Positions 45,085 through 53,560 of a stretch of DNA of 64,000 nucleotides are shown one piece after another. The notes under the pieces were generated by a model. It saw nothing but the letters and a program-made list of their open reading frames with translations. It was not told the DNA's origin and made no database searches. This DNA is from an uncultured Lachnospiraceae bacterium (GTDB taxonomy: Bacteria; Bacillota; Clostridia; Lachnospirales; Lachnospiraceae). How positions within the stretch are numbered: position 1 is the first letter of the stretch; every line of letters begins with the position of its first letter. The translations under genes and the position numbers were made by a program. Location of the stretch: the NCBI GenBank assembly GCA_910586605.1, contig CAJUJR010000002.1, positions 1 through 64,000 of the forward strand. The letters are read 5' to 3'.

Positions 45085-45102
45085 AGCGTGTTTGGAGATT
45101 GC
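45081..45102 (+). repeat. CTAGAGCGTGTTTG dispersed repeat (copy f)
   Basis: CTAGAGCGTGTTTGGAGATTGC in forward orientation. A diverged inverted copy (g) lies near 45896-45920 (GCAATTTTCAAATACGCTTTTAG), so the two flank the six-TM gene. Confidence 0.65.
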
Positions 45103-45193
45103 TTTGGGCAGGGCTATGGAGAAATAATATAGGTATTTTTTTTCAGTTATTTTTCCATAGTTCTGAGCCAAGGCTTTTTTATATTATAGGAAA

Positions 45194-45790
45194 TCAAGAT
45201 GCGTCAGTTATTTTCCTGCAATTCCTTAGGAGACGGTGCAGCAAAAGAGAGAGAAATCCTTCAATAAGTACAAAGCTATAGCACAAAATGCTTGTCCCAG
45301 CTATTTCTATAAAGGATAATTTTCCTGCTTCCAGAAGGTTATAGATAAATTTTCCGCAGATTGTGCTATAGATAAAATCCAGCAGCAGGTACAGGACAAC
45401 AGGGATTGGGATGAGAAGCACGGGTTGCCATGAAGTTAATTTCTTGACAAAAATTACATTGTACAATAAAAACAATAGTGGGTTTATAACGTGGAGAAAG
45501 AAAAATTCGCCTTCAAAATGTATTTGGTAGAGCCCTGATAAACCAATTAGGCAGATAATAAAAACAAGTAAAATCATGGCAAGCCCTGTATGGTACAGAA
45601 TGTCAGGGAACGCTTTTTTCTGCCAGAAAAGCCGGATGCCTGTTAAAAGCAATAAGAAGCCAATGCCAAAGTTGGCAAGAAAGGTAAATTCTATAATATC
45701 CTGCGGTGTCGGAATGTACTCCATTAAAACACTCGTGAAAAAGATGGAGGACAGAAGAAGGCTGCTCCATGCCCTTATTTTATTTTGCAT
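45194..45790 (-). CDS. Six-TM membrane protein, possibly Pr6Pr-like
   Basis: A 198-residue protein with about six hydrophobic helices and few polar motifs. The spacing and FTFLANFGIGFLLLL resemble the Pr6Pr family, but the match is weak and no function can be given. GGAGGGAC precedes the ATG at 45790 on the minus strand; the frame extends to 45856 without a better start. It is flanked by inverted copies of a dispersed repeat. Confidence 0.6.
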   Translation of the reverse strand: MQNKIRAWSSLLLSSIFFTSVLMEYIPTPQDIIEFTFLANFGIGFLLLLTGIRLFWQKKAFPDILYHTGLAMILLVFIICLIGLSGLYQIHFEGEFFFLHVINPLLFLLYNVIFVKKLTSWQPVLLIPIPVVLYLLLDFIYSTICGKFIYNLLEAGKLSFIEIAGTSILCYSFVLIEGFLSLLLHRLLRNCRKITDAS

Positions 45791-46056
45791 TATGTCCCTC
45801 CTGCATTTGGTTACAGGATAGTATGCCCCAAATTTAGCCAATGTAGACCGCTGCATCTCCTAAATTTGGAACAAATCTCCAATAAAGTGTGGAACATACC
45901 TTGTAAAAAGCAATTTTCAAATACGCTTTTAGAAGGATTGCTGTTATTGGCTGCGGAGTGGACAGTAATATTATATTATTGTTGCTATTCGCAGCTAGCC
46001 GTAAAATAATATATAAATAAAAATATCTTCTGGATATGTTCTAAATCCGGAAAAAT

Positions 46057-46066
46057 ATGGTATAAT
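46057..46066 (+). promoter_or_regulatory. Extended -10 promoter of the AIM24-family gene
   Basis: ATGGTATAAT at 46057-46066 gives an extended -10 (TGGTATAAT). The -35 is poor. Between this and the gene, GTACCATT and AATGGTAC near 46146-46183 can pair in the leader. The region from 45857 to 46200 otherwise holds repeat copy g and no gene. Confidence 0.45.
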
Positions 46067-46200
46067 AAAGCGAGCTGCCGATGCTGTATGTACATGTTTT
46101 GGCAGTTAAATGAAAGAAGTGGAAATTCACAAAACAGTTTTGCGTTTGTACCATTCCCGTAAGGCTGTGTGCAGGAAAATGGTACAGAATTGAGGAGAGA

Positions 46201-46881
46201 ATGCAATACAAAATTATTGGGGATACGATGCCAGCTGTTGAGATTTTATTTGACCAGGCAGGGGAGTCGATGTATACACAGTCTGGAGCGATGGCATGGA
46301 TGACGGCTGGGATTGAGATGAATACCAGTACAAATGGAGGTATTTTAAAAGGTGTAGGACGTATGTTTGCTGGGGAATCTATGTTTATGGCAAATTATAC
46401 AGCACAGGCGGCTGGGGCAAAAATTGCGTTTGCATCTACTGTAGCAGGGGAAATCCTTCCGATTAATGTTGGTGAGTCAGGCGGCATGATTTGCCAGAAA
46501 GGCGCTTTCCTTTGTGCTGAGCCGGGGGTTGCCCTAAAAATTACCTTGACAAAGAAGTTTTCCAGCGGCCTGTTTGGTGGTGAAGGTTTTATTTTGCAGG
46601 ATATTTCAGGGCAGGGCATGGTATTTTTGGAAATCGACGGTGATAAGGTGATTAAAGACCTTGCGCCTGGTGAGGTTTTGAAAGTGGATACTGGCAATGT
46701 GGTTGGGTTTCAGAGAAGTGTCCAATATGAAATTGAAACAGTAAAAGGGATAAAAAATATTTTCCTTGGTGGTGAAGGGTTGTTCCTTACAAGGCTGACA
46801 GGTCCGGGAAGGGTTATTTTGCAGACGCAGAACTTTAATGACTTTGCAGGAAGGATTTCAAGGCTTATTCCAACAAGGTAA
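46201..46881 (+). CDS. AIM24/TIGR00266-family protein
   Basis: A 226-residue beta-rich protein of the widespread AIM24 family (EILFDQAGESMYTQSGAMAWM at the start, GGILKGVGRMFAGESMFM, GEGFILQDISGQGMVFLE). The molecular function of bacterial members is not settled. GAGGAGAGA precedes the ATG. Length and layout are typical. Confidence 0.9.
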   Translation: MQYKIIGDTMPAVEILFDQAGESMYTQSGAMAWMTAGIEMNTSTNGGILKGVGRMFAGESMFMANYTAQAAGAKIAFASTVAGEILPINVGESGGMICQKGAFLCAEPGVALKITLTKKFSSGLFGGEGFILQDISGQGMVFLEIDGDKVIKDLAPGEVLKVDTGNVVGFQRSVQYEIETVKGIKNIFLGGEGLFLTRLTGPGRVILQTQNFNDFAGRISRLIPTR

Positions 46882-46991
46882 GTAATTTAAATTATTAGCC
46901 GCAGATTCCGTGCAGCAGAGTGTGAAACTATTTGGTTTTGCGTGAGGGCGCGGAGCGGCGGTGAATTCCTAATGGAAAGGGGCAGCATATA

Positions 46992-47795
46992 TTGGACAGA
47001 GGGAAAAAAGAAGAGGGGCTGTTGGTAAACCGCCAGAGGGTGAAGGATGCATTTGCAGAATATACCAGCCAGTATGACAATTCGGATGGGAAAATCAAAT
47101 TAAAAGTAGACCATACATACCGTGTTGCTGCATTATGTGGGCGGATTGCACAGAGCCTTGGGTTAACTATTGAAGATGTACAGCTTGCATGGGTTATAGG
47201 GATGCTCCATGATGTAGGGCGTTTTGAACAGTTAAGGCAATATGGCACTTTTTCTGACGAGGATTCAATTGACCATGCACAGTATGGCGTGCGGATTTTA
47301 TTTGGGGAAAAGAAAATATTTGATTATCTGCCTATAACAGAGGATGAGGAAGCATATCGGATAATCCGTACTGCAATCTGGAACCATAATGCATATCGGA
47401 TAGAAGAGGGGCTTTCAGGCAGAGAGGAGTTGTTTTGCAATATATTACGGGATGGGGATAAAATAGATATTTTAAAGGTAAACCATGATATACCAATAGA
47501 AATTATCTATGATACTAGTATAGAAAAAGTGAAAAATGAGACGGTTACTCCAGAGGTGATGGAGCAATTTTTTGAACGGCATGCAATCCTCCGTGCAACG
47601 AAACGTGCCTGTATTGACAGTATTGTTGGACATGCAGCGCTTGTTTTTGAACTGGTATTTGACGAAAGCCTAAAAATAGTGAAAGAACAGGGATATTTGG
47701 ATAAATTACTGAATTTTGAATCAGAAAATCCGATAACAAAAAAACAGTTTGTACAGCTGCGCAGATGTATGGCTTCATACTTAGAATGTGTCTGA
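46992..47795 (+). CDS. HD-domain phosphohydrolase
   Basis: A 267-residue protein with HD superfamily metal motifs: the first His in KVDHTYRVA (near 41), GMLHDVGRFEQ (near 70-80), DHAQYGVRIL, and the late Asp in ILRDGDKIDILK. It probably hydrolyses nucleotides or phosphoesters; the substrate is unknown. The start is TTG at 46992 with GGAAAGGGG upstream; no nearby ATG fits. A strong terminator follows. Confidence 0.87.
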   Translation: MDRGKKEEGLLVNRQRVKDAFAEYTSQYDNSDGKIKLKVDHTYRVAALCGRIAQSLGLTIEDVQLAWVIGMLHDVGRFEQLRQYGTFSDEDSIDHAQYGVRILFGEKKIFDYLPITEDEEAYRIIRTAIWNHNAYRIEEGLSGREELFCNILRDGDKIDILKVNHDIPIEIIYDTSIEKVKNETVTPEVMEQFFERHAILRATKRACIDSIVGHAALVFELVFDESLKIVKEQGYLDKLLNFESENPITKKQFVQLRRCMASYLECV

Positions 47796-47836
47796 CAGTT
47801 TTGTACATATTGTTTGGGGCTGTGAAAGAAGACAAC

Positions 47837-47881
47837 AAAAAAGACATATTATAACCATTGTGGTTTTAATATGTCTTTTTT
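47837..47881. terminator. Bidirectional terminator between HD gene and tRNA-Lys
   Basis: AAAAAAGACATATTA and TAATATGTCTTTTTT pair around a short inner hairpin. It can serve the plus-strand HD gene and the minus-strand tRNA. Confidence 0.88.
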
Positions 47882-47882
47882 A

Positions 47883-47955
47883 TGCGCGATCAGGGGTTCG
47901 AACCCTGGACACCCTGATTAAGAGTCAGGTGCTCTGCCAGCTGAGCTAATCGCGC
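47883..47955 (-). tRNA. tRNA-Lys (anticodon CTT)
   Basis: A 73-nt cloverleaf on the minus strand: acceptor GCGCGAT/ATCGCGC with discriminator A, D-arm with AGCTCAGCTGGCAGAGC, anticodon stem CCTGA/TCAGG with loop CTCTTAA (anticodon CTT), and T-arm GGGTTCGAACCC. CCA is not encoded. Confidence 0.95.
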
Positions 47956-47986
47956 TTATTGCTGTCTCACCAAAAGCAACAATGCT

Positions 47987-48015
47987 ACTATATCAGAATT
48001 TGTAAAAGAATGCAA
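47987..48015 (-). promoter_or_regulatory. Promoter of tRNA-Lys
   Basis: On the minus strand TTGCAT (48015-48010), 17-bp spacer and TATAGT (47992-47987), about 32 bp before the tRNA 5' end. Confidence 0.7.
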
Positions 48016-48048
48016 GCTTTTTTTGAAAACATTTTGGCAGAAAATTAC

Positions 48049-48066
48049 GGTTGGTTACTATTCACA
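48049..48066 (-). repeat. TGGCTGTGAATAGTAAC dispersed repeat (inverted copy)
   Basis: Plus-strand GGTTACTATTCACAGCCAAT is the reverse of the repeat near position 39 and 61135. It lies in the 340-bp region between tRNA-Lys and the PD-(D/E)XK gene, which contains no other gene. Confidence 0.65.
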
Positions 48067-48297
48067 GCCAATATCAGCCAAATTTAAGGAAATAAAAAAT
48101 ATCTTCCCCTGTGAAGCACTTTCATCATGTGCGGCATGAGAAAGCAGGATTTCTAATTTTATGTAAAAAGTAAATGCTGTTACTCTGCAACATACTGGAG
48201 GAGTACTTGAAGTATGACATGATATTTTGTATAATGTAGTGGGAGGGGATATGGTTGGAAAAGAGCAGTTTAGATTTATAAAAAGAGGGGAGTACAT

Positions 48298-49242
48298 ATG
48301 GATGATAGGGAAATACAGTGGCATCCGCCATATATAGCAGCAATGAACCTTGAACTGGGGGAGGATAGGGACAAACTTATATTTATACCAGAGTATACTT
48401 TAAACACAGGCGCTTTGAAAATAGACCTTTTTATGGAAAATAAACAGAATGGTTCTGTCAGGAATGAAATAGGGAAAATTTTCCGCAGATATAATATAGT
48501 CGAGTTTAAAAGCCCAAATGACATGCTTGGGATTGATGCGTTTATTAAGACGCAGGGTTACGCCTGCCTGTTTAAAGCCTATGGGGAACAAGCAGATAGC
48601 AGGAAGATGGATGAAATTACGGTGTCACTGGTACGTCAGGCGAAACCGGATAAGCTATTTAGGTATTTTAAAGAGCATGGGATAAAGGTGGAGAGCCCAA
48701 GTAAAGGGATATATTATATAAGAGAAATGGTATTGTTCCCAACGCAGATTATTGTGACAAAAGAATTGGATGGCGAACGGCATAGATGGCTTTGCGCATT
48801 GTCTGGGCAATTGGCAGAGCAGGATTTGAGGGGGCTTCTTACAAGTATCAGTTACTTGAAAGGTAAAATGGAAAAGGAATATGCGGATTCTATATTGGAA
48901 GTGGCATTAAAGGCAAATAAAGAATTGGCTGAAAAGTTAAGGAGGGATCATAGTATGAGTAAAACGTTAATGGAAATTATGGAACCTGTATTGTCGGAAG
49001 TAAAACAAGAGTGCATGAGAGAAGGCTTAGAAGAAGGCCGAAGAGAAGGCAGGAAAGAGGGCAGGAAAGAAGGCAGGAAGGAAGGCAGGAAAGAAGGCAG
49101 GAAAGAAGGCAGGAAAGAAGGCATGGTGTATGCATATTATGAAATGAATCTTTCTACAAATGAGATTGCCCAAAAGCTTCAGTTGACAGAAAAAGAAGTT
49201 TTGGGCATTATCCAGAAGATGGATGCGCAGCCAGAGGAATAA
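48298..49242 (+). CDS. PD-(D/E)XK-like nuclease-fold protein with EGRK repeats
   Basis: A 314-residue protein. The N-terminal part has a restriction-fold-like active-site layout: the acidic Glu in EIGKIFRRYNIVEFKSP, with ALKIDLF before it and the Glu-x-Lys pair in VEFKSP (near 68-73). This resembles a large clostridial family related to Rpn/PDDEXK transposase-associated proteins, often present in many copies per genome. Near 240-272 six tandem EGRK repeats form a charged helix, followed by a helix-turn-helix-like end (LSTNEIAQKLQLTEKEVLGII). AAAGAGGGGAG precedes the ATG. Function unproven. Confidence 0.65.
   Translation: MDDREIQWHPPYIAAMNLELGEDRDKLIFIPEYTLNTGALKIDLFMENKQNGSVRNEIGKIFRRYNIVEFKSPNDMLGIDAFIKTQGYACLFKAYGEQADSRKMDEITVSLVRQAKPDKLFRYFKEHGIKVESPSKGIYYIREMVLFPTQIIVTKELDGERHRWLCALSGQLAEQDLRGLLTSISYLKGKMEKEYADSILEVALKANKELAEKLRRDHSMSKTLMEIMEPVLSEVKQECMREGLEEGRREGRKEGRKEGRKEGRKEGRKEGRKEGMVYAYYEMNLSTNEIAQKLQLTEKEVLGIIQKMDAQPEE
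49045..49122 (+). repeat. 12-bp tandem repeat inside a coding region
   Basis: Six copies of GAAGGCAGGAAA with a few changes, plus a half copy, encode EGRK units. Being in frame, gain or loss of units would change only protein length. Confidence 0.9.
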
Positions 49243-49250
49243 AGTATTTT

Positions 49251-49293
49251 AAAAGCAGGGCAAGTCCTAATGGACAGGATTTGCCCTGTTTTT
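49251..49293. terminator. Terminator after the PD-(D/E)XK-like gene
   Basis: AAAAGCAGGGCAAGTCCT and AGGATTTGCCCTGTTTTT pair with one mismatch and a 7-nt loop. It also lies 30 bp beyond the end of the convergent bioY gene. Confidence 0.88.
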
Positions 49294-49322
49294 AGGTTTT
49301 GGCAGAAAAGTAATGGTAACTT

Positions 49323-49871
49323 CTATTTAGAATGGAGTAAGGAAGTAACAACGCGGAATTGTGGGATAATTTGCACAACGATTGCTGCTTTGAGCAGGTC
49401 AAGCGGCAGGAATGGCAGGATTCCCATAATTACTGCTTGCCTGGCAGAGATTCCGGTAATAAACATTAGCCAGGCAGCCCCAATAATATCAATAAGCAGG
49501 GCGGCAAGAACTGAGAGGATAGTGTATGGGATGCGGTGAAATTCTTTCTTACGTAATAGAGGGACAAAAACGGCAGCAGCCAGGAACCCGAAACTGTAAC
49601 CTCCCCATCCACCAATCAGATAGGAGATGCCAGCATTGGCTCCGATAAAGACAGGGATACCTGCAGCGCCCAGTAACAGCCATGTAAATACAATAAAGAA
49701 AGATTGCCGTAATGGGAAAAGAAAAGCAATCAGCAGTACAATAAAATTCAGAAATGTGATATGGGACCCAGTTGGCAGAGGGATGCTTATGTATGCGGAA
49801 ACGCATAATACAGCAGTAAACAATGCCATGGTAACTAAAGAACGGGTGCGTAATTGTGTTTGGTTGTTCAT
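49323..49871 (-). CDS. bioY: Biotin transporter BioY
   Basis: A 182-residue integral membrane protein, the substrate-binding component of energy-coupling-factor biotin uptake. About six TM helices are visible with BioY-family segments PLPTGSHITFLNFIVLLIAFL, GAAGIPVFIGANAGISYLIGGWGGY and GFLAAAVFVPLL. TGAGGTAAG precedes the ATG. It diverges from bioB across a shared operator-promoter region, which supports the assignment. Confidence 0.93.
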   Translation of the reverse strand: MNNQTQLRTRSLVTMALFTAVLCVSAYISIPLPTGSHITFLNFIVLLIAFLFPLRQSFFIVFTWLLLGAAGIPVFIGANAGISYLIGGWGGYSFGFLAAAVFVPLLRKKEFHRIPYTILSVLAALLIDIIGAAWLMFITGISARQAVIMGILPFLPLDLLKAAIVVQIIPQFRVVTSLLHSK

Positions 49872-49910
49872 TATATCTTACCTCATTAATTTTTTTAGAA
49901 ATCCTTTCAC

Positions 49911-49939
49911 ATCATACATAGAAAGTGCCATGATGTCAA
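49911..49939 (-). promoter_or_regulatory. bioY promoter
   Basis: On the minus strand TTGACA (49939-49934), 17-bp spacer and TATGAT (49916-49911). The -35 is the left arm of the palindrome at 49934-49962. Confidence 0.75.
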
Positions 49940-49962
49940 CTGTTTATTGAAAAAGGTTGACA
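49934..49962. promoter_or_regulatory. BirA-type biotin operator between bioY and bioB
   Basis: TGTCAAC (49934-49940), 15-bp spacer, GTTGACA (49956-49962) form a perfect inverted repeat resembling Firmicutes BirA sites. Each arm holds the TTGACA -35 of one of the two divergent promoters, so a bound repressor would shut both. BirA itself is not in the window. Confidence 0.72.
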
Positions 49963-49985
49963 AATAATTTGAAGGACGTTACCAT
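49957..49985 (+). promoter_or_regulatory. bioB operon promoter
   Basis: TTGACA at 49957-49962, 17-bp spacer and TACCAT at 49980-49985. The -35 lies in the right arm of the operator. Confidence 0.65.
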
Positions 49986-50022
49986 ATAAACATAAGGAAC
50001 CGTCTTAGTAATATAATTAGGT

Positions 50023-50050
50023 TCTAGAGCGTGTTTGAAAATTGCTTTTT
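50023..50050 (+). repeat. CTAGAGCGTGTTTG dispersed repeat (copy h)
   Basis: CTAGAGCGTGTTTGAAAATTGC followed by TTTTT, in the bioB leader just before the ribosome site. It is the best match to the family consensus. Confidence 0.7.
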
Positions 50051-50065
50051 GGGAGGTTGAATTCA

Positions 50066-51046
50066 TTGAGTACAGTACAGGTTTTAAAAGAAAAAGTATT
50101 AAGCGGGGGGCAAATTGGGAAAGAGGAGGCGTTAAGCCTTGCAGATGCAGGGCTTGAGGAACTTTGTAATGCCGCAGATGGGCTTAGGGAAGCATTTTGC
50201 CAGAATGGTTTTGATATTTGCACTATTATTAATGGAAAGAGCGGGAAATGTTCTGAAAATTGCAAGTATTGTGCACAGTCAGCATGTTTTGGGGGGATTT
50301 CTAAGACATATCCACTTTTGCCAACAGAAACGTTTGTGGAGGGGGCAAAGCGCAATGCCAAGCAGGGGGTATTGCGTTACTCAATCGTAACGTCAGGAAA
50401 AAGGCTTAGCCATAGTGAGGTTGAGAGTGTATGTCAAAGCATACAGGCGATAAAAAAGGAAACAGAAATTGAGGTTTGTGTTTCTTTAGGCCTTTTGGGA
50501 GAAGAGGACTTTGTAAAGCTGAAAAAAGCTGGGGCTTCACGTGTCCACAATAACCTGGAGGCGTCTAAGGGCTATTTCCCAAAGGTTTGTACAACACATA
50601 CTTATGAAGATAAGATAGAAGCGATTAAGGCCGCAAAAAGGGCTGGGTTATCCGTTTGTAGCGGCGGGATTATGGGGATTGGGGAAACAATGGAGGACAG
50701 GGTTGATATGGCGTTTGCACTCCGTGAGCTGGAAATCCGTTCTGTTCCTGTGAATATGTTAAATCCGATTCCAGGGACTCCATTAGGGCATCAGAAAATT
50801 CTTTCTGAGGATGAAATGCGCCGTATTCTTGCAATTTACCGTTTTATTTTGCCAGACGCCTCTATCCGTATGGCAGGAGGACGCGGGCTTCTGCCAGATA
50901 AGGGGGAACGCTGCTTCCGTTCTGGTGCAAATGCAGCAATATCAGGAGATATGCTTACTACATCAGGAATTACGGTGGAAAAAGATATGGAAATGTTGGG
51001 GCGGCTTGGTTATATTCCAAAGTTGTGGGAAGCAAACGTGGTTTAA
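50066..51046 (+). CDS. bioB: Biotin synthase
   Basis: A 326-residue radical SAM enzyme that inserts sulfur into dethiobiotin. The 4Fe-4S motif KCSENCKYCAQSA lies at 61-73 (C62, C66, C69), with later family segments SVPVNMLNPIPGTPL and RMAGGRG. The start is TTG at 50066, 9 bp after GGGAGG; the longer frame from 50042 includes the ribosome site. It heads an operon with a thiolase, an acyl-CoA ligase and probably fabV. No other biotin-ring genes (bioA, bioD, bioF) are in the window. Confidence 0.95.
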   Translation: MSTVQVLKEKVLSGGQIGKEEALSLADAGLEELCNAADGLREAFCQNGFDICTIINGKSGKCSENCKYCAQSACFGGISKTYPLLPTETFVEGAKRNAKQGVLRYSIVTSGKRLSHSEVESVCQSIQAIKKETEIEVCVSLGLLGEEDFVKLKKAGASRVHNNLEASKGYFPKVCTTHTYEDKIEAIKAAKRAGLSVCSGGIMGIGETMEDRVDMAFALRELEIRSVPVNMLNPIPGTPLGHQKILSEDEMRRILAIYRFILPDASIRMAGGRGLLPDKGERCFRSGANAAISGDMLTTSGITVEKDMEMLGRLGYIPKLWEANVV

Positions 51047-51058
51047 CAGGGAGGGAAT

Positions 51059-52207
51059 ATGGAGAAGGTATACATACTTGGTGGCGGGAGAAGCTATATT
51101 GGCATTGAAAATAGTATGTACCGCCATATGCCTGCTGAAATTCTAGGGGCAGAAACACTTAAAAAGATAATAGGCCTATATTGTATAGAAGATCTGGATG
51201 GGATTATTGCAGGGAATGGAGTAGGGGCTGGCGGGAATATTACGCGCCTGATGATGCTGGAGGCTGGCATGCCCGAAAGTATTCCAGCAGTAACTGTGGA
51301 TCTACAGTGTGGCTCAGGACTGGAGAGCATTGGGATTGCCGCTTCAAAAATAGCCTGTGGGATGGGGAGCATCTATATTGCTGGAGGATTTGAGAGCAGT
51401 TCAACTGCCCCAAGGAGAGGATATCATGTAAACCATCCTGATTATTGGCAATTTGGAGGGGAAAATGGATGGTACCATGCAGCAAAGTTTTCTCCTGGAA
51501 GACATAAGGAAACAGCTATGTTAGAAGGGGCTGAAAATACGGCCAAGAAAGAAAAGATAACACGGCAGGAAATGAATCCCTGGGTCATCCGAAGCCACCA
51601 GCTTGCAAAAGAAACAAGGGAAAGAGGGATTTTACGGGATATAGTATTTGCTGTGGCGAAAGGATGTGACAAGGATGAGGGAATCCGTGAGCGGATGAGT
51701 GAAAGGTTTTTAGACCGCCTGCCTTGCGTTTTACCAGAAGGAAGGGCAATTACAGCGGGCAATGCATGCCTAACAAATGATGGGGCGGCATTTTTAGTTC
51801 TATGTTCTGGAAAATATGCAAGGGAACATGGCCTGAAACCGAAAGCAGAGTTTATTGGAATGGCAGAGACAGGAGGAAACCCATCAGAGAGCCCCCGAAC
51901 TGCCATAATGGCAATAGAAAAGCTTCTTTGCAGGTATCATCTGGCAGCGGAGGATATAGATATTTTTGAATGTAATGAGGCATTTGCAGTAATTGATGTC
52001 CTATTTGCAAGGGCATTCCCTAATTTGGCAGAGCGGTACAATATTTTTGGCGGGGCATTGGCGTATGGCCATCCATATGGGGCTTCTGGCGGCATTATTA
52101 CGCTCCATGCGGTAAAAGCGTTGGAAAAGGCGGGCGGCCGCTTTGCGGTATGCAGTATTGCCGCGGCAGGCGGCGTCGGCACAGCAATTTTAATACAGAG
52201 CTGTTAA
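51059..52207 (+). CDS. Thiolase (acetyl-CoA acetyltransferase family)
   Basis: A 382-residue thiolase with the nucleophile Cys in VDLQCGSGLES (C84), ECNEAFAVIDVL near 310, the active His in GGALAYGHPYGASGG near 340 and the final Cys region CSIAAAGGVGTA. The family joins or cleaves acyl-CoAs. It begins 12 bp after bioB and under the same biotin-type operator, so a role in making the pimeloyl chain or a related acyl group is possible but not shown. Confidence 0.9.
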   Translation: MEKVYILGGGRSYIGIENSMYRHMPAEILGAETLKKIIGLYCIEDLDGIIAGNGVGAGGNITRLMMLEAGMPESIPAVTVDLQCGSGLESIGIAASKIACGMGSIYIAGGFESSSTAPRRGYHVNHPDYWQFGGENGWYHAAKFSPGRHKETAMLEGAENTAKKEKITRQEMNPWVIRSHQLAKETRERGILRDIVFAVAKGCDKDEGIRERMSERFLDRLPCVLPEGRAITAGNACLTNDGAAFLVLCSGKYAREHGLKPKAEFIGMAETGGNPSESPRTAIMAIEKLLCRYHLAAEDIDIFECNEAFAVIDVLFARAFPNLAERYNIFGGALAYGHPYGASGGIITLHAVKALEKAGGRFAVCSIAAAGGVGTAILIQSC

Positions 52208-52253
52208 CATCCCCAACGGATGGTTGTGGAAAGTAGCAGTAAGGGAGGGGCAG

Positions 52254-53525
52254 ATGGATTATTATAAATTATTGGCAAGCCAGAAACCAGAAAAAGAAGC
52301 GCTGGTTGTGGATGGTATTTCTTATACTTATGGCAGGCTGGTGGAAATGGCAGATATGCTTTCTGGCAGGTGGGGTGCAGAAAAAGGAAAATTGAGGCAG
52401 GAAAGGACGGCGTGCCCTGTTGTCCATATCATTAAAGAAAAAGATATTGTTACACAGCTTGTATCGTTTCTTGCATGTTCTGTAATTGGCGAAATTCCGC
52501 TGATTGTGCCGTATGATACAAGGCAGTATAAAAACGGGCAGCTTCTGGAAGAGATAGAAATCCCCCCGGGTGCATGTATGGCAGTGTCCACTTCTGGGAC
52601 AACAGGGAAGCCTAAAATTTATTTCCGTACATATGAAAGCTGGGCAGGATACTTTCCAATCCAAAATGATATTTTTATGGTAAATGGAGACAGCCGCCTT
52701 TTTATGCAGGGAAGCCTTGCTTTTACCGGAAACCTGAACCTTTATATGGCGCAGTTCTATGCAGGGGCTGCAGTAATTGCAGAAAATGCGTTTTCTCCTA
52801 AAAAGTGGGCGGATGCCATAGAGAAACAGAAAGCAGGCAGTATTTACCTAATTCCTTCTAAGCTGATGCTTCTCCCTAAAGTTGTAAAAGAAAAGATGCC
52901 GGGCGTTAGCATGGTTATTTCTGGTTCACAAAGTTTTGGGAAAAAGGAAGCGGACGAATTAAAGAAGTGTTTTCCAAATACAAAAATCCTGTTATATTAT
53001 GCGGCAAGTGAACTAAATTATGTTACCTATGTGATGGATGATGATATGACGGAAGAGCGCAGCCTGATTGGGAGGCCGTTTCCGCAAGTAGAAGCCTTTT
53101 TGCAGGACGGGGAGATTTATGTCAATACAAAATATCATGTGGAAGGGATTTGCTGCCCATATTCTTTGTCGGATAATGCATACCAAGATGAAGAGGGAAA
53201 TTTTTATTTTGCCGGGCGGAAGGATGATATTTTATTAATCCGGGGGCGGAAAATTTCAGCAATTAAGATAGAAAATATACTGGAACAGCTTCCAGAAATC
53301 AGGGAAGCTGCTGTTACAGGGGAGAATAAAGAGACAGGGGAACCTTATCTAGTGGCTTATATTGCATTACAAGAGGGAGAAAAGTACCAAGAACAAAAGG
53401 TGTGCCAGAAACTCCGCCAGTCCCTTGCACATTATGAAATGCCCCGGCGGTTTTATACCGTAAAAAAATTACCCCGTAATGAAAGCGGTAAGGTGGACAA
53501 ACAAAGGCTGAATATGGTACAATGA
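52254..53525 (+). CDS. Short AMP-forming acyl-CoA/acyl-ACP synthetase-like protein
   Basis: A 423-residue adenylate-forming enzyme. The P-loop STSGTTGKPKIYFRTY lies near 120, the A5-like motif YYAASELNYVTYV near 254, GRKDDILLIRGRKI near 330 (A8 region) and the final catalytic Lys in NESGKVDKQRL. It is shorter than usual. AAGGGAGGGG precedes the ATG at 52254. Position after bioB and a thiolase suggests activation of a dicarboxylic or related acid, but the substrate is unknown. Confidence 0.85.
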   Translation: MDYYKLLASQKPEKEALVVDGISYTYGRLVEMADMLSGRWGAEKGKLRQERTACPVVHIIKEKDIVTQLVSFLACSVIGEIPLIVPYDTRQYKNGQLLEEIEIPPGACMAVSTSGTTGKPKIYFRTYESWAGYFPIQNDIFMVNGDSRLFMQGSLAFTGNLNLYMAQFYAGAAVIAENAFSPKKWADAIEKQKAGSIYLIPSKLMLLPKVVKEKMPGVSMVISGSQSFGKKEADELKKCFPNTKILLYYAASELNYVTYVMDDDMTEERSLIGRPFPQVEAFLQDGEIYVNTKYHVEGICCPYSLSDNAYQDEEGNFYFAGRKDDILLIRGRKISAIKIENILEQLPEIREAAVTGENKETGEPYLVAYIALQEGEKYQEQKVCQKLRQSLAHYEMPRRFYTVKKLPRNESGKVDKQRLNMVQ

Positions 53526-53560
53526 ACGTTATGTAGAATATTATAACTGGAGGGAAAAGT

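Noticed and set aside
49045..49122. Possible CRISPR or VNTR array
   Set aside because: The 12-bp units are contiguous, without spacers, and in frame with the coding region; this is a coding tandem repeat, not CRISPR. No CRISPR array was seen elsewhere.
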